This document shows, piece after piece, positions 9,556 to 17,927 of a stretch of DNA of 64,000 nucleotides. The notes beneath the pieces are model-generated. The model did not search any database. It worked only from the letters and a program-made list of their open reading frames with translations, and was not told the origin of the DNA. Origin of the DNA: JAFEBO01 sp050730655. GTDB taxonomy: Bacteria > Planctomycetota > Phycisphaerae > Phycisphaerales > UBA1924. The stretch is taken from positions 186,001 to 250,000 of the forward strand of contig JBOHNL010000005.1 in assembly GCA_050730655.1 (NCBI GenBank), read 5' to 3'. Within the stretch, counting starts at the first letter, position 1, and the number at the start of each line of letters is the position of its first letter. The translations under genes were made by a program, and so were the position numbers.

Positions 9556-11244
9556 ATGCTGATCTCCCTCCGCTCACTCGCCCTCTTCGCGGCACTCGCG
9601 ATCACCTCCATCGCGCTCGGGCAAAACAACACGCCGTCCAAAAAACCCAACATCGTCGTCATCTTCGGCGACGACATCGGCATCACCAACATCAGCGCGT
9701 ACAGCGACGGCCTCCTCGGGTACGAAACGCCCAACATCGATCGCGTCGGCAAAGAAGGTCTCCGCTTCCTCCAGTATTACGCCGAGCAATCCTGCACCGC
9801 CGGTCGGTCCGCGTTCCTTACCGGCCAGCACATCCTCCGCACCGGCCTGAGTAAGGTCGGCTTCCCCGGCGCGCCGATGGGCATGAGCCAGCTCGATCCG
9901 TCCATCGGCGGCCTCTTAAAAAGTCTCGGCTACACCACCGGCCAGTTCGGCAAGAACCACGTCGGCGACCGCAATGACACGCTCCCCACCGTCAACGGCT
10001 TCGACGAATTCTTCGGCAATCTCTACCACCTCAACGCCGAGGAAGAACCCGAGCTCCCCGACTATCCCAAAGACCCCGAGTACATCAAAAAGTTCGGCCC
10101 GCGTGGCGTCCTCGATTGCAAAGCCACCGATGTCGACGACGCCACCGAAGACCCGCGCTTCGGCCGCGTCGGCAAGCAGACCATCAAGGACACCGGCGCT
10201 CTCACCAAGAAGCGCATGGAAACCATCGACGACGAAACCTCCGCACGCGCCATCGATTTCATCAAGCGCCAGCACACCGCCGGGGGTGGGGGTAAGCCGT
10301 TCTTCTGCTGGTTCAACGCCACCCGCATGCACCTGCGCACCCACGTCCGCGCCGAACACCGCGGCCGCTATACGCACGGCGACAGCGAATACAACGACGG
10401 CATGATCGAGCACGATGAGACCGTCGGCACGATCCTCAAAACCCTCGATGACCTCGGAATCGCAAACGACACCATCGTCGTCTACAGCACCGACAACGGT
10501 CCGCACATGAACACCTGGCCCGACGGCGCGATGACGCCCTTCCGTTCAGAAAAGAACACCAACTGGGAGGGCGCCTTCCGCGTCCCCTGCATGGTCCGCT
10601 GGCCAGGCCACATCAAGCCCGGCACGATCACCAATCAGATGATGTCGCACAACGATTGGGTTCCCACGCTCTGCGCCTTCGCCGGCGAATCCGACATCAT
10701 CGGCAAGTGCCTCGCGGGCTACGACGCAAACGGCCACACCTACAAGGTCCATCTCGACGGCTACGACCAGAGCAAGTTCCTCACCTCGGTGGAGGGCACC
10801 GCCGGCAAGAACAACAACGTCAAGAGCGCCCGCGATCGCTTCTACTACTCAAACGACGACGGCCTCCTCGTCGCCGCCCGCTTCGGCGATTACAAGTACG
10901 TCTTCTCCGAGCAGCGAAAAGACGGCACGATGGGTCTCTGGGCCGAGCCGTTCACCACGCTCCGCCTCCAGAAGATCTTCAACATCATGCAGGATCCCTT
11001 CGAGCGCGCCGACTTCACTTCCAACACCTTCTGGGATTGGCAGATGAATCACGTCGGCGCCCTGTACGGCGTCATGGACGAGATCTTCAAGTTCGCCCAT
11101 ACCTTCCGCGACTTCCCCCCGCGCTCCTTCCCGCCAAGCTTCAACCCCGCCAACGTCATGGAAGAAACCCTCCGCGAAATCCGCGCTGGCAAGAAGCTCG
11201 AGAAGGCCTTCCCGATGCTGCGCTCCGACGACACCAAGAAATAG
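9556..11244 (+). CDS. Secreted sulfatase (arylsulfatase family)
   Basis: Hydrolyses sulfate esters, probably on polysaccharides, outside the cytoplasm. The 562-residue protein has a signal peptide (residues 1-22, ending IALGQ). Metal-binding aspartates lie in IFGDDIG (D39, D40). The formylglycine site is C80-T-A-G-R84, matching CxAxR, and the cysteine must be oxidised to formylglycine by a maturase. Later motifs are GQFGKNHVGD, VYSTDNGPHMNTWPDG (metal Asp/Asn) and VPCMVRWPGHIKPGT. The second half is larger than in minimal sulfatases. Substrate cannot be deduced. No maturase gene is in the window: the SUMF1-like domain at 22649-27157 lacks the catalytic cysteines. Confidence 0.93.
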   Translation: MLISLRSLALFAALAITSIALGQNNTPSKKPNIVVIFGDDIGITNISAYSDGLLGYETPNIDRVGKEGLRFLQYYAEQSCTAGRSAFLTGQHILRTGLSKVGFPGAPMGMSQLDPSIGGLLKSLGYTTGQFGKNHVGDRNDTLPTVNGFDEFFGNLYHLNAEEEPELPDYPKDPEYIKKFGPRGVLDCKATDVDDATEDPRFGRVGKQTIKDTGALTKKRMETIDDETSARAIDFIKRQHTAGGGGKPFFCWFNATRMHLRTHVRAEHRGRYTHGDSEYNDGMIEHDETVGTILKTLDDLGIANDTIVVYSTDNGPHMNTWPDGAMTPFRSEKNTNWEGAFRVPCMVRWPGHIKPGTITNQMMSHNDWVPTLCAFAGESDIIGKCLAGYDANGHTYKVHLDGYDQSKFLTSVEGTAGKNNNVKSARDRFYYSNDDGLLVAARFGDYKYVFSEQRKDGTMGLWAEPFTTLRLQKIFNIMQDPFERADFTSNTFWDWQMNHVGALYGVMDEIFKFAHTFRDFPPRSFPPSFNPANVMEETLREIRAGKKLEKAFPMLRSDDTKK

Positions 11245-11266
11245 TTGTTTACGTCCCGCCATCCCC

Positions 11267-11356
11267 CGCCCATGAAATGGGCGCCAGGACGTCGCCAGCT
11301 GCGCAGCAGCTGGTCAAAGCCCCAACCCTCCCGACCCCGCCCGTGAAACGGGCGGG
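11267..11356. repeat. TGAA-loop hairpin cluster
   Basis: Three palindromes follow the sulfatase stop: CGCCCATGAAATGGGCG (11267-11283), CCAGCTGCGCAGCAGCTGG (11295-11313) and a 21-bp one at 11336-11356 with arms CCCGCCCG and CGGGCGGG around TGAAA. The TGAA loop links them to the clusters at 9322 and 27181. They could act as transcription terminators or mRNA 3' stabilisers. Confidence 0.7.
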
Positions 11357-11972
11357 CGTCCGCAAGCTCGCAACTTCAAATCCGAGTGATTCCGTCGCTC
11401 CGCGCCCGCACTTTGCGAGGGCTTCTCACTGCGCTTCCGCGCCAAGCCCTGCTCGATCCGTTGCACGCACCATCAGCATTCCGAATTCCTCCCCCTGGGC
11501 CAAACGTGTAGTTACTGCTTTTTTTGGGCCATACGTATGCGACAACGGCGCCCACTTTCCATTTTGCAAAATACAAATCATCCCACTGCCGCGCAACCAC
11601 TTGCGCGCGACTTTGCCCACGTCGCAGTTACGGTTATTTCGGGCCATCGGCGCTTCGCGCCCCCTCTATAGCGGACCCCACATTCACCTCACCATCCGCC
11701 CCATCGCGTGCGAAGCCCAAGTCCTCTTCCGACTCGCCGCGTTCAGATTCTTCCAACCCGCCCGCGACAAACACCGATGCACCCGAGGTAACTCACAAGC
11801 CTGTTCAGGAACCACGCCGCAGTCGGGCAGACCCACGCGGGACGCTCCCGCCCGCCACACGCCCAGACCGGCTCCGCAAGCGATCGTCGCGGCGCACCGA
11901 AAACTCCTCGTAGAGCGCTGGCGCTGCGAAGCAGTACGAACACGATGAGAATCCCCATCCCATCAGTGACTT

Positions 11973-11996
11973 GGCGTACGAGCCCAAGCGCAGCGA
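11973..11996. repeat. Short dispersed repeat (GTACGAGCCCAAGCGCAGCG)
   Basis: This shares a 20-base core with 3312-3331 and resembles the inverted copy near 55943-55969, where GCCCAAGC is replaced by GCGCGAAGC. It lies about 110 bp upstream of the HAD phosphatase start. Confidence 0.6.
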
Positions 11997-12106
11997 CGGG
12001 CAAGGTTGCCACCAATCTACCAAGCACCTCGATCGATGCCCAGACGCTCCGAATCCCCATACAACCGCACGGTAAACTCCGTGCGCCCACTCCAACGGAG
12101 TTCACC

Positions 12107-13105
12107 ATGCGCACACTTTTCGTCGTCGCACTCCTCTTCATCACTTCCTTCGCCCGCGCCGCCGATCCGCTCCCCTCCTGGAACGACACCGCGCCGAAGA
12201 AAGCAATCCTCGCCTTCGTCGAGAAAGTCACCAAAGAAGGCTCGCCCGATTTCGTCAAGCCCGAAGAACGCATCGCCACTTTCGACAACGACGGCACGCT
12301 CTGGTGCGAACAACCGATGTATGTTCAGGCTGCCTTCGCGATCGATCGCATCAAAGCGCTCGCGCCGCAGCATCCCGAATGGCTTACGCAAGAGCCCTTC
12401 AAGTCTGTCCTCGCCGGCGATATCAAGACCGCACTCTCCGGTGGAGAGCACGCCATGGCCGAGATCGTCGCCGCGACACACGGCGGCATGACCGTCGCCG
12501 ACTTTGAAACAATCGTCAAAGACTGGATCGCCAGCGCCCGCCACCCGCGCTTTAAGAAGCCCTACAACGAATGCATCTACCAGCCGATGGTCGAGCTGCT
12601 CGCATACCTGCGGGCGAATGGCTTCAAGACCTTCATCGTCTCCGGTGGTGGGGCGGATTTCATGCGCCCCTGGACGGAAAAGGCGTACGGAATTCCGCCC
12701 GAGCAGGTCGTCGGCAGCCGCGCGAAATCGAAGTTTGAGATGACTGACGCCGGACCCGTGCTCCAAAAACTCCCCGAGATCGATTTCATTGACGACGGTC
12801 CCGGCAAGCCCGTAGGCATCAATCAGGAAATCGGCCGCCGCCCGGTCTTGGCCTTCGGCAATTCCGACGGTGATCTCCAGATGCTCCAGTGGACGACCAT
12901 GAACCCCAACCCCGTCGGCCTGCGCCTCGGCCTCATCGTCCACCACACCGACGCCGTGCGCGAATACGCCTACGACCGCGATTCCAAAATCGGCAGACTC
13001 GACAAAGCGCTCGATCAGGCACCCGAGCGTGGCTGGATCGTCGTCGACATGAAGAACGACTGGAACCGCGTTTTCCCGTTTGTCAGCGCCGAGCCGTCCA
13101 AATAG
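12107..13105 (+). CDS. Secreted HAD-family phosphatase
   Basis: A 332-residue hydrolase of the haloacid dehalogenase superfamily, exported by a signal peptide (MRTLFVVALLFITSFARA). Motif I is FDNDGTLWCEQP, with nucleophile D60 and general acid D62. Motif II is FIVSGGGADF, and motif IV is GNSDGDLQML with its acidic metal ligands. The family includes periplasmic and exported phosphomonoesterases; the substrate is unknown. ATG 12107 is chosen because GGAG lies 6 bp upstream and the signal peptide starts there; the frame stays open further upstream without coding character. It lies between two sulfatases on the same strand, so it may help strip phosphate and sulfate from external polymers (inference). 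Confidence 0.87.
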   Translation: MRTLFVVALLFITSFARAADPLPSWNDTAPKKAILAFVEKVTKEGSPDFVKPEERIATFDNDGTLWCEQPMYVQAAFAIDRIKALAPQHPEWLTQEPFKSVLAGDIKTALSGGEHAMAEIVAATHGGMTVADFETIVKDWIASARHPRFKKPYNECIYQPMVELLAYLRANGFKTFIVSGGGADFMRPWTEKAYGIPPEQVVGSRAKSKFEMTDAGPVLQKLPEIDFIDDGPGKPVGINQEIGRRPVLAFGNSDGDLQMLQWTTMNPNPVGLRLGLIVHHTDAVREYAYDRDSKIGRLDKALDQAPERGWIVVDMKNDWNRVFPFVSAEPSK

Positions 13106-13182
13106 CGCGAGTCGGAAACGCCGATCAGCCGCGAATCACGGGGCAAAACGAGAATGTGTTCAACGTCCGCACTCAAAAAGTC

Positions 13183-13250
13183 TTCCCCCTTTCCCAAAGG
13201 GGAGGTGGCATCGCGTAGCGCATGCGGAGCGATGACGGAGGGGGTTTCGG
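13183..13250. repeat. Dispersed intergenic repeat, copy A
   Basis: Contains a CCCCTTTCCCAAAGGGG hairpin followed by a purine-rich tail (CGGAGCGATGACGGAGGGGG). It is close to the reverse complement of 21815-21884. It lies between the HAD phosphatase and the second sulfatase, where the hairpin could terminate transcription. Confidence 0.75.
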
Positions 13251-13351
13251 AAGTCCACTCGCTCCGAACGACTCAAACGGCGCAATGAATCTCCTTCCGC
13301 ACAAGAAATGTCACATGCACTCCTTGTACGATGGCCCTTCCGGGAACAAAC

Positions 13352-14779
13352 ATGAATACTCAGAAACGCGCCATCCTCGTCGTCCTTGCCCTTACGTTGC
13401 ATGCATTGCTCGGCGCGGCCGCGTTCGCCGCACCACCCAACATCCTCTCCATCGTCGCCGATGACCTCGGCTGGAAAGATGTTGGCTTCCACGGCTCCGA
13501 CATCAAGACGCCCAATATCGACAAGCTCGCCGCCACCGGCGCGCGGCTCGAACAGTTCTACGCCCAGCCCATGTGCACGCCCACGCGCGCAGCGCTCATG
13601 ACCGGCCGCTACCCGTTCCGCTACGGCCTCCAAACCGCAGTCATTCCCTCCAGTCACACCTACGGCCTCAACACCGACGAATTTCTTCTTCCCCAAGCCC
13701 TCAAAGACGCCGGCTACTCCACATCAATCGTCGGCAAATGGCACCTCGGCCACGCCGACAAGAAGTACTGGCCCAGGCAGCGCGGCTTTGACTATCAGTA
13801 CGGCCCGCTCATCGGCGAGATCGATTACTTCACTCATCAGCAGCACGGCGTCACCGACTGGTTCCGCAACAACGAGGTCGTGACGGAAGAGGGGTATTCA
13901 ACAACTCTTCTCGGCAACGACGCCGTCCGCCTCATCAGCGAGCAGAAGGGAGACAAGCCCTTCTATATGTATCTCGCTTTCAACGCGCCACACACGCCCT
14001 ATCAGGCGCCAGACGAGTACCTAGATCGCTACAAGAACATCGCCGATCCGAGCCGCCGCGCCTACGCCGCCTCGATCACCGCGATGGACGACCAGATCGG
14101 CCGCGTGATCGCGGCGCTCGAGGCAAAGGGTGTGCGCGAGAACACGCTCATCCTCTTCCAGAGCGACAACGGCGGCACCCGCGACGCCATGTTCGCCGGC
14201 GAAATCGACAGCTCCAAAGTTGTAATTCCGTGCGACAACGGCCCCTTCCGCAACGGCAAAGCTTCGCTTTACGAAGGCGGCACACGAGTCGTGTCCCTCG
14301 CCAACTGGCCCGGCCACATCAAGCCCGGCACGACCATTGACGAGATGATCCATGTCGTCGACCTGTATCCCACCATCGCCGCACTCGCCGGCGCATCGAC
14401 CTCAAAGTCCATGCCCCTCGACGGCGTCAATCAGTGGCCGACCATCAGCGAAGGCAAACCCTCCGCCCGCACCGAAGTCATCTACAACATCGAGCCATTC
14501 CGCGCCGGCGTCCGCCAGGGCGATTGGAAACTAATCTGGCGCGTGATGCTCCCATCCGCGATCGAGCTCTACAACATCAAGACCGACCCGTCGGAAAAAG
14601 ACAACGTTGCCGCGCAGCACCCCGAGATCGTCGCCAAGCTCCAGAAGCGCGCCAACGAACTCGCCGCAACCATGGCCAAGCCCATGATCCTCCTCACCGA
14701 GTTCGACGCCATGCGCAAACGCCTCGCACTCCCCCCGGCCCTCCCCGGCGAAGAACTCGAACTCGACACCGAACCCTGA
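13352..14779 (+). CDS. Secreted sulfatase, arylsulfatase B-like
   Basis: A 475-residue sulfatase with signal peptide (MNTQKRAILVVLALTLHALL, cleaved near AFA). D-D metal ligands sit in IVADDLGWKDVGFHG, and the formylglycine site is C75-T-P-T-R79 (CxPxR). GKWHLGH, LFQSDNGGT and LANWPGHIKPGT complete the active-site set. The SYxxPLxxGxPxxR-like N-terminal order and GLQTAVIPSSHTYGL resemble N-acetylgalactosamine-4-sulfatases, so galactosamine-type sulfated glycans are a possible substrate (inference). The frame opens at 13331, but the ATG at 13352 starts the signal peptide. Maturation requires a formylglycine-generating enzyme encoded elsewhere. Confidence 0.92.
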   Translation: MNTQKRAILVVLALTLHALLGAAAFAAPPNILSIVADDLGWKDVGFHGSDIKTPNIDKLAATGARLEQFYAQPMCTPTRAALMTGRYPFRYGLQTAVIPSSHTYGLNTDEFLLPQALKDAGYSTSIVGKWHLGHADKKYWPRQRGFDYQYGPLIGEIDYFTHQQHGVTDWFRNNEVVTEEGYSTTLLGNDAVRLISEQKGDKPFYMYLAFNAPHTPYQAPDEYLDRYKNIADPSRRAYAASITAMDDQIGRVIAALEAKGVRENTLILFQSDNGGTRDAMFAGEIDSSKVVIPCDNGPFRNGKASLYEGGTRVVSLANWPGHIKPGTTIDEMIHVVDLYPTIAALAGASTSKSMPLDGVNQWPTISEGKPSARTEVIYNIEPFRAGVRQGDWKLIWRVMLPSAIELYNIKTDPSEKDNVAAQHPEIVAKLQKRANELAATMAKPMILLTEFDAMRKRLALPPALPGEELELDTEP

Positions 14780-14849
14780 TCGCGACTGGCTCAATATGAA
14801 ACACGCGGTTCATTGATGTAACAGGCAACTCTCCCGAGCACATCCAATC

Positions 14850-14920
14850 CTTATTCATCTCTTTCCCCGTCTTTCTCCGTGCCCCCTTCGTGGTTCTCCG
14901 TGGTACTCCGTGTTTCAATC
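14850..14920. repeat. CTCCGTG-type short repeats
   Basis: The 177-bp spacer before the ABC ATPase contains a run of CTCCGTG/TTCGTGG units (CTTTCTCCGTGCCCC, GTGGTTCTCCGTGGTACT). It recalls the CTCTGTGxxTCTGTG family that forms the inverted repeat at 56867-57017. No gene or clear promoter was found. Confidence 0.5.
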
Positions 14921-14956
14921 CCGCATTTCACATCCGACATCCGCTAACCTTCCCCC

Positions 14957-16081
14957 ATGGCCCTCGTCTCTCTCTCATCCGTTACCAAGACCTACCCCAA
15001 CGGCTTCCAGGCCGTGAAAGATTTCAACCTCGACATCAAAGACGGCGAGTTCGTCGTCTTCGTCGGTCCTTCCGGCTGCGGCAAGTCCACCACACTCCGC
15101 ATGGTCGCCGGCCTTGAAGACGTCACTGGTGGCACGATCACGATCGGTGATCGCGTCGTCAACGACGTGCACCCAAAGGACCGCGACATCGCGATGGTCT
15201 TCCAGTCCTACGCCCTCTACCCGCACATGAGCGTGTACAAAAACATGGCCTTCGCGCTCAAGCTCCGCAAAGTGCCCAAGGCCGAGATCGAACGCCGCGT
15301 GCAGGGTGTTGCAAAGACGCTGGGTCTCTCCGACATGCTCGATCGCAAGCCCCGTCAGCTTTCTGGCGGCCAGCGCCAGCGCGTCGCGCTCGGCCGCGCA
15401 ATCGTGCGCGAGCCCAAGGCCTTCCTCTTCGATGAGCCGCTTTCAAACCTTGATGCCAAACTCCGCGTCACGACGCGAGCCGAACTGAAAGCGCTTCACC
15501 AGCGCCTCAAGACCACGACCATCTACGTCACGCACGATCAAGAAGAAGCGATGACGCTCGGCGACCGCATCGTCGTCATGAGCAACGGTCTCATCCAGCA
15601 GTCCGGCCCGCCTCTTGAGGTCTACCGCAATCCCAAGAACAGGTTCGTTGCCGCCTTCGTCGGCACGCCGCCGATGAACTTCCTCGAAGGCACGCTCGAG
15701 AAGCGTGGTGAATCGGTCGTCTTCATCGAAGGCAGCAACGATTCTGCCGGCGAGCCATACGAACTCCCCGCGCACCCGAGCCGCGCCGCCGCGCTTTCGG
15801 CGCACGTCGGCAAGCCCATCGTCATGGGCATCCGCCCGCAGATGTTCTCGCTCGAACCGACTGGTTCCAACGCCTCGCTTCGCGTCCGTGTCAACGTCGT
15901 TGAACCGCTCGGCGACACGGTCGACCTCGCGTGCTCAACACCCAAGCACCCGCTCATCGTCGCCCGCCTTCCCGCCCGCGGCAATCCCGCGCCCGCCGGT
16001 CAGGATGTCACACTTCACGTCGCGATGGAACTCGTTCACTACTTTGAGCCCGGCGAATTCGGTCACAAACTCATGCTTTAA
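14957..16081 (+). CDS. ABC transporter ATP-binding protein, MalK/UgpC/MsmK type
   Basis: The 374-residue ATPase of a carbohydrate-type ABC importer. Walker A is GPSGCGKST (37-45), the Q-loop VFQSYALYPHM, signature LSGGQRQRVALGRAI (135-149), Walker B AFLFDEP (155-161), D-loop SNLD and switch histidine H193 in VTHDQEE. After residue 240 come the TOBE/regulatory beta domains typical of MalK and UgpC. No permease or binding protein lies nearby. Such orphan ATPases often serve several sugar importers, as MsmK does. Its position next to sulfatases fits import of sugars released from sulfated glycans (inference). Confidence 0.93.
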   Translation: MALVSLSSVTKTYPNGFQAVKDFNLDIKDGEFVVFVGPSGCGKSTTLRMVAGLEDVTGGTITIGDRVVNDVHPKDRDIAMVFQSYALYPHMSVYKNMAFALKLRKVPKAEIERRVQGVAKTLGLSDMLDRKPRQLSGGQRQRVALGRAIVREPKAFLFDEPLSNLDAKLRVTTRAELKALHQRLKTTTIYVTHDQEEAMTLGDRIVVMSNGLIQQSGPPLEVYRNPKNRFVAAFVGTPPMNFLEGTLEKRGESVVFIEGSNDSAGEPYELPAHPSRAAALSAHVGKPIVMGIRPQMFSLEPTGSNASLRVRVNVVEPLGDTVDLACSTPKHPLIVARLPARGNPAPAGQDVTLHVAMELVHYFEPGEFGHKLML

Positions 16082-16083
16082 AG

Positions 16084-16117
16084 CCCCCTGCCCGAGGGAG
16101 GGAGTTGGGGGTGGGAG
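16084..16117. repeat. CCCGAGGGAGGG/GTTGGGGGTGGG repeat, copy A
   Basis: A G-rich element three bases after the ATPase stop codon, nearly identical to 55819-55853. Both copies start within 20 bp of a stop codon, and both contain several GGG runs. Confidence 0.65.
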
Positions 16118-16121
16118 GGAA

Positions 16122-17276
16122 GTGTTCTTGTTCCAAAAACCAATCTTCCTCCAATGTGTTCGCGCGACTCTTTGTGCATTCGCCGTGTTCACGACATCGA
16201 ACTTCGCGTATTCCGCTCCGCCCGCCACGCGATCCATCGCCTGGGTCCTCGAACTGCACAACGGCCTTGATCACGCCAGCCAGGCGCAGGACCTGAAAGA
16301 ACAAATCGCCGCTGCCCGCGCCGGAGGCGCCAAAATCGTCTGTGTCGAGTTCAAGGGAAAGCCCTGGCGTCTCGATGTCGCCCAGTCCGTCGGTGAGGTT
16401 CTCGCGAGCAGCGAGCCGCCCGCTGTCGCGTTCATCAGTTCTGAATCCGATGAAGCGCCGCTCGCGTTTCTGATCGCGGGCAGCCGCGCGGGGAAGGGCT
16501 GCTGGATCGAGACAGGCACGACGCTCATTGCCGATGCTGCCGGAAACGCCCGCGAGTTCGCCGACCCGAAAGAAATCAAGCAGGCCGAAACGTTCTGGAA
16601 AAAATCCGACGCGAAGACGGTCTTCGCCAAGTACGACGCGCTCCGCTCCGCCATGCTCGATCCCGCACTCGGCTGCTGGATGGTGACGACCAAGTCCGGC
16701 GCGTACGAAATCAAGAGCGGCACACCAACTGCCGCGCCAGGCCCAATGACATCTCTTTGTGAACCCGGCGCAACAACTCTTCGCCTCCGTGCACAGGACG
16801 CGATCGCGCTCGGCCTCTGCACGGCGATCGCATCTGATGCCCGCACTGCCATCGAAGCCGTGCTCGAAAAAGCTGGCGGCTCCAAACCAGAAATGCGCGA
16901 GCGCCGCCCCGTCGGCGCGAGTCTCGCCGGCCGCCGCGATCTTGCCGACTCGCTGCTTGATCGCGCCGGCAAATCAATGGACAGCGCCGAGCCGCATCTG
17001 AAAATGAAGGCCGGCAGCAAAGAAATCGCGCCCAATCACAAACACGAAGCCGCGGCACTCGCCAAGCCCATGCTCGATGCCGCTTCCGCCGCGATTTCTG
17101 AAGCCGAAACCGCTCTTCGCACCGACCCCGAAATTCTCCGCATGCCTGCTCCGGGCCAGTCCGACACCGGCCAGAAACCCGCGCAGTTTGAGACGCGCTG
17201 GCGTTCCAAGCTCCAGCAGGCGAAAGATCGCCTTGAGAAGATGCAAGCCAAAGCCGACAAACTCGCGGGCGCGTAG
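16122..17276 (+). CDS. Secreted protein of unknown function, possible ClpP/crotonase-like fold
   Basis: About 384 residues. No ATG fits; GTG 16122 or TTG 16128 both sit after GGGAGGGA (16113-16120), and TTG has the better spacing. A signal peptide (VFLFQKPIFLQCVRATLCAFAVF, cleaved near SAPPA) is followed by a domain alternating beta and alpha (IAWVLELHNGLDH, AKIVCVEFKGKPWRLDVAQSVGEVL, PPAVAFISSESDEAPLAFLIAG). This recalls the SppA/NfeD ClpP-like fold, without a recognisable Ser-Lys pair. The last 100 residues are helical and Lys/Ala-rich (RSKLQQAKDRLEKMQAKAD), probably a coiled coil. The next gene begins 31 bp later, so they may form one transcript. Confidence 0.6.
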   Translation: MFLFQKPIFLQCVRATLCAFAVFTTSNFAYSAPPATRSIAWVLELHNGLDHASQAQDLKEQIAAARAGGAKIVCVEFKGKPWRLDVAQSVGEVLASSEPPAVAFISSESDEAPLAFLIAGSRAGKGCWIETGTTLIADAAGNAREFADPKEIKQAETFWKKSDAKTVFAKYDALRSAMLDPALGCWMVTTKSGAYEIKSGTPTAAPGPMTSLCEPGATTLRLRAQDAIALGLCTAIASDARTAIEAVLEKAGGSKPEMRERRPVGASLAGRRDLADSLLDRAGKSMDSAEPHLKMKAGSKEIAPNHKHEAAALAKPMLDAASAAISEAETALRTDPEILRMPAPGQSDTGQKPAQFETRWRSKLQQAKDRLEKMQAKADKLAGA

Positions 17277-17307
17277 CAGTCGCCCGCTCGAAAGGTTCAG
17301 GTGGATC

Positions 17308-17922
17308 GTGCGTCCGAATCGAAGAGGTCGTAAGCCCAAGCCCGTTCGCGCACGCCGCCACCCCGCGACCGGAAAGTCCAAGCCCGCGCCCGCCGAAACC
17401 AGACTTCAAAAGCCGCAGGCCGCGATGGCGGTCCCTCTCGCGATGGATCCGCGCGAGACCAAACTCCTGCGCGAGATGCTCTGGCACAACGTCGTCCGCG
17501 AGATGATGTGCGCTCTGTGCCTTGAGACCGGCCAGGCCGACGCTTCCGACAAGCCTCGAGTTCTCGATGGCCGCCTCACCGTGATCACCTTCCGTGGCGA
17601 GCGCATCCCGATCGGCGCCGTCCGCCCGCTGATCAACTTCGGCGTCGGCACAACGCGCCAGGAAAAAATGCTCTCGATGATGCTGCAGGGAACCGTCTTC
17701 CAGATCGTCACTCCCGACGGCGACGTCTTCACGCTCCCGCTCCACGAGATCCGAGGACTGCACGCGCTTTCCGAATCGATCATGCAGCAACTGCAGGCCG
17801 CGGCACAAAGCGTCGAATCCGCCGAGCCCGGAAAACCTTTCGGCTTTGCCGCGTTCACCTCGCTCGCGCAAGGGTTGAACAACCGCCCGATTCCGCAGGC
17901 GCCCGATGATCCTTCAGAGTAA
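17308..17922 (+). CDS. Conserved-looking small protein of unknown function
   Basis: About 204 residues from GTG 17308 (AAAGG and AGGTGG lie upstream); an alternative ATG is at 17425. The N-terminus is a basic Arg/Pro/Lys-rich tail (VRPNRRGRKPKPVRARRHP). The core starts at MDPRETKLLREMLWHNVVREMM with CALC, and contains beta-rich stretches VITFRGERIPIGAVRP and VFQIVTPDGDVFTLPLHEIRGLHAL. No family was recognised. A small nucleic-acid-binding protein is a guess based only on the basic tail. It converges on the PIN-TRAM gene with a 5-bp gap. Confidence 0.6.
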   Translation: MRPNRRGRKPKPVRARRHPATGKSKPAPAETRLQKPQAAMAVPLAMDPRETKLLREMLWHNVVREMMCALCLETGQADASDKPRVLDGRLTVITFRGERIPIGAVRPLINFGVGTTRQEKMLSMMLQGTVFQIVTPDGDVFTLPLHEIRGLHALSESIMQQLQAAAQSVESAEPGKPFGFAAFTSLAQGLNNRPIPQAPDDPSE

Positions 17923-17927
17923 ATCGC

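Larger units (their letters stand above)
11245..12106. other. 862-bp gene-poor spacer with palindromes
   Basis: No convincing gene is present. Open frames on both strands are Arg/Ser/Pro-rich shadows. It holds a hairpin cluster at 11267-11356, a CATACGTATG palindrome near 11533, TTTTGCAAAA near 11563, an AT-richer island around 11500-11640 and a short dispersed repeat at 11973-11996. It may contain a decayed gene, but no homology was recognised. Confidence 0.5.

Noticed and set aside
11376..11647. Small minus-strand frames around 11.4-11.6 kb (about 73 codons each)
   Set aside because: No ribosome site, no recognisable family, and an AT-rich region full of palindromes; insufficient support.
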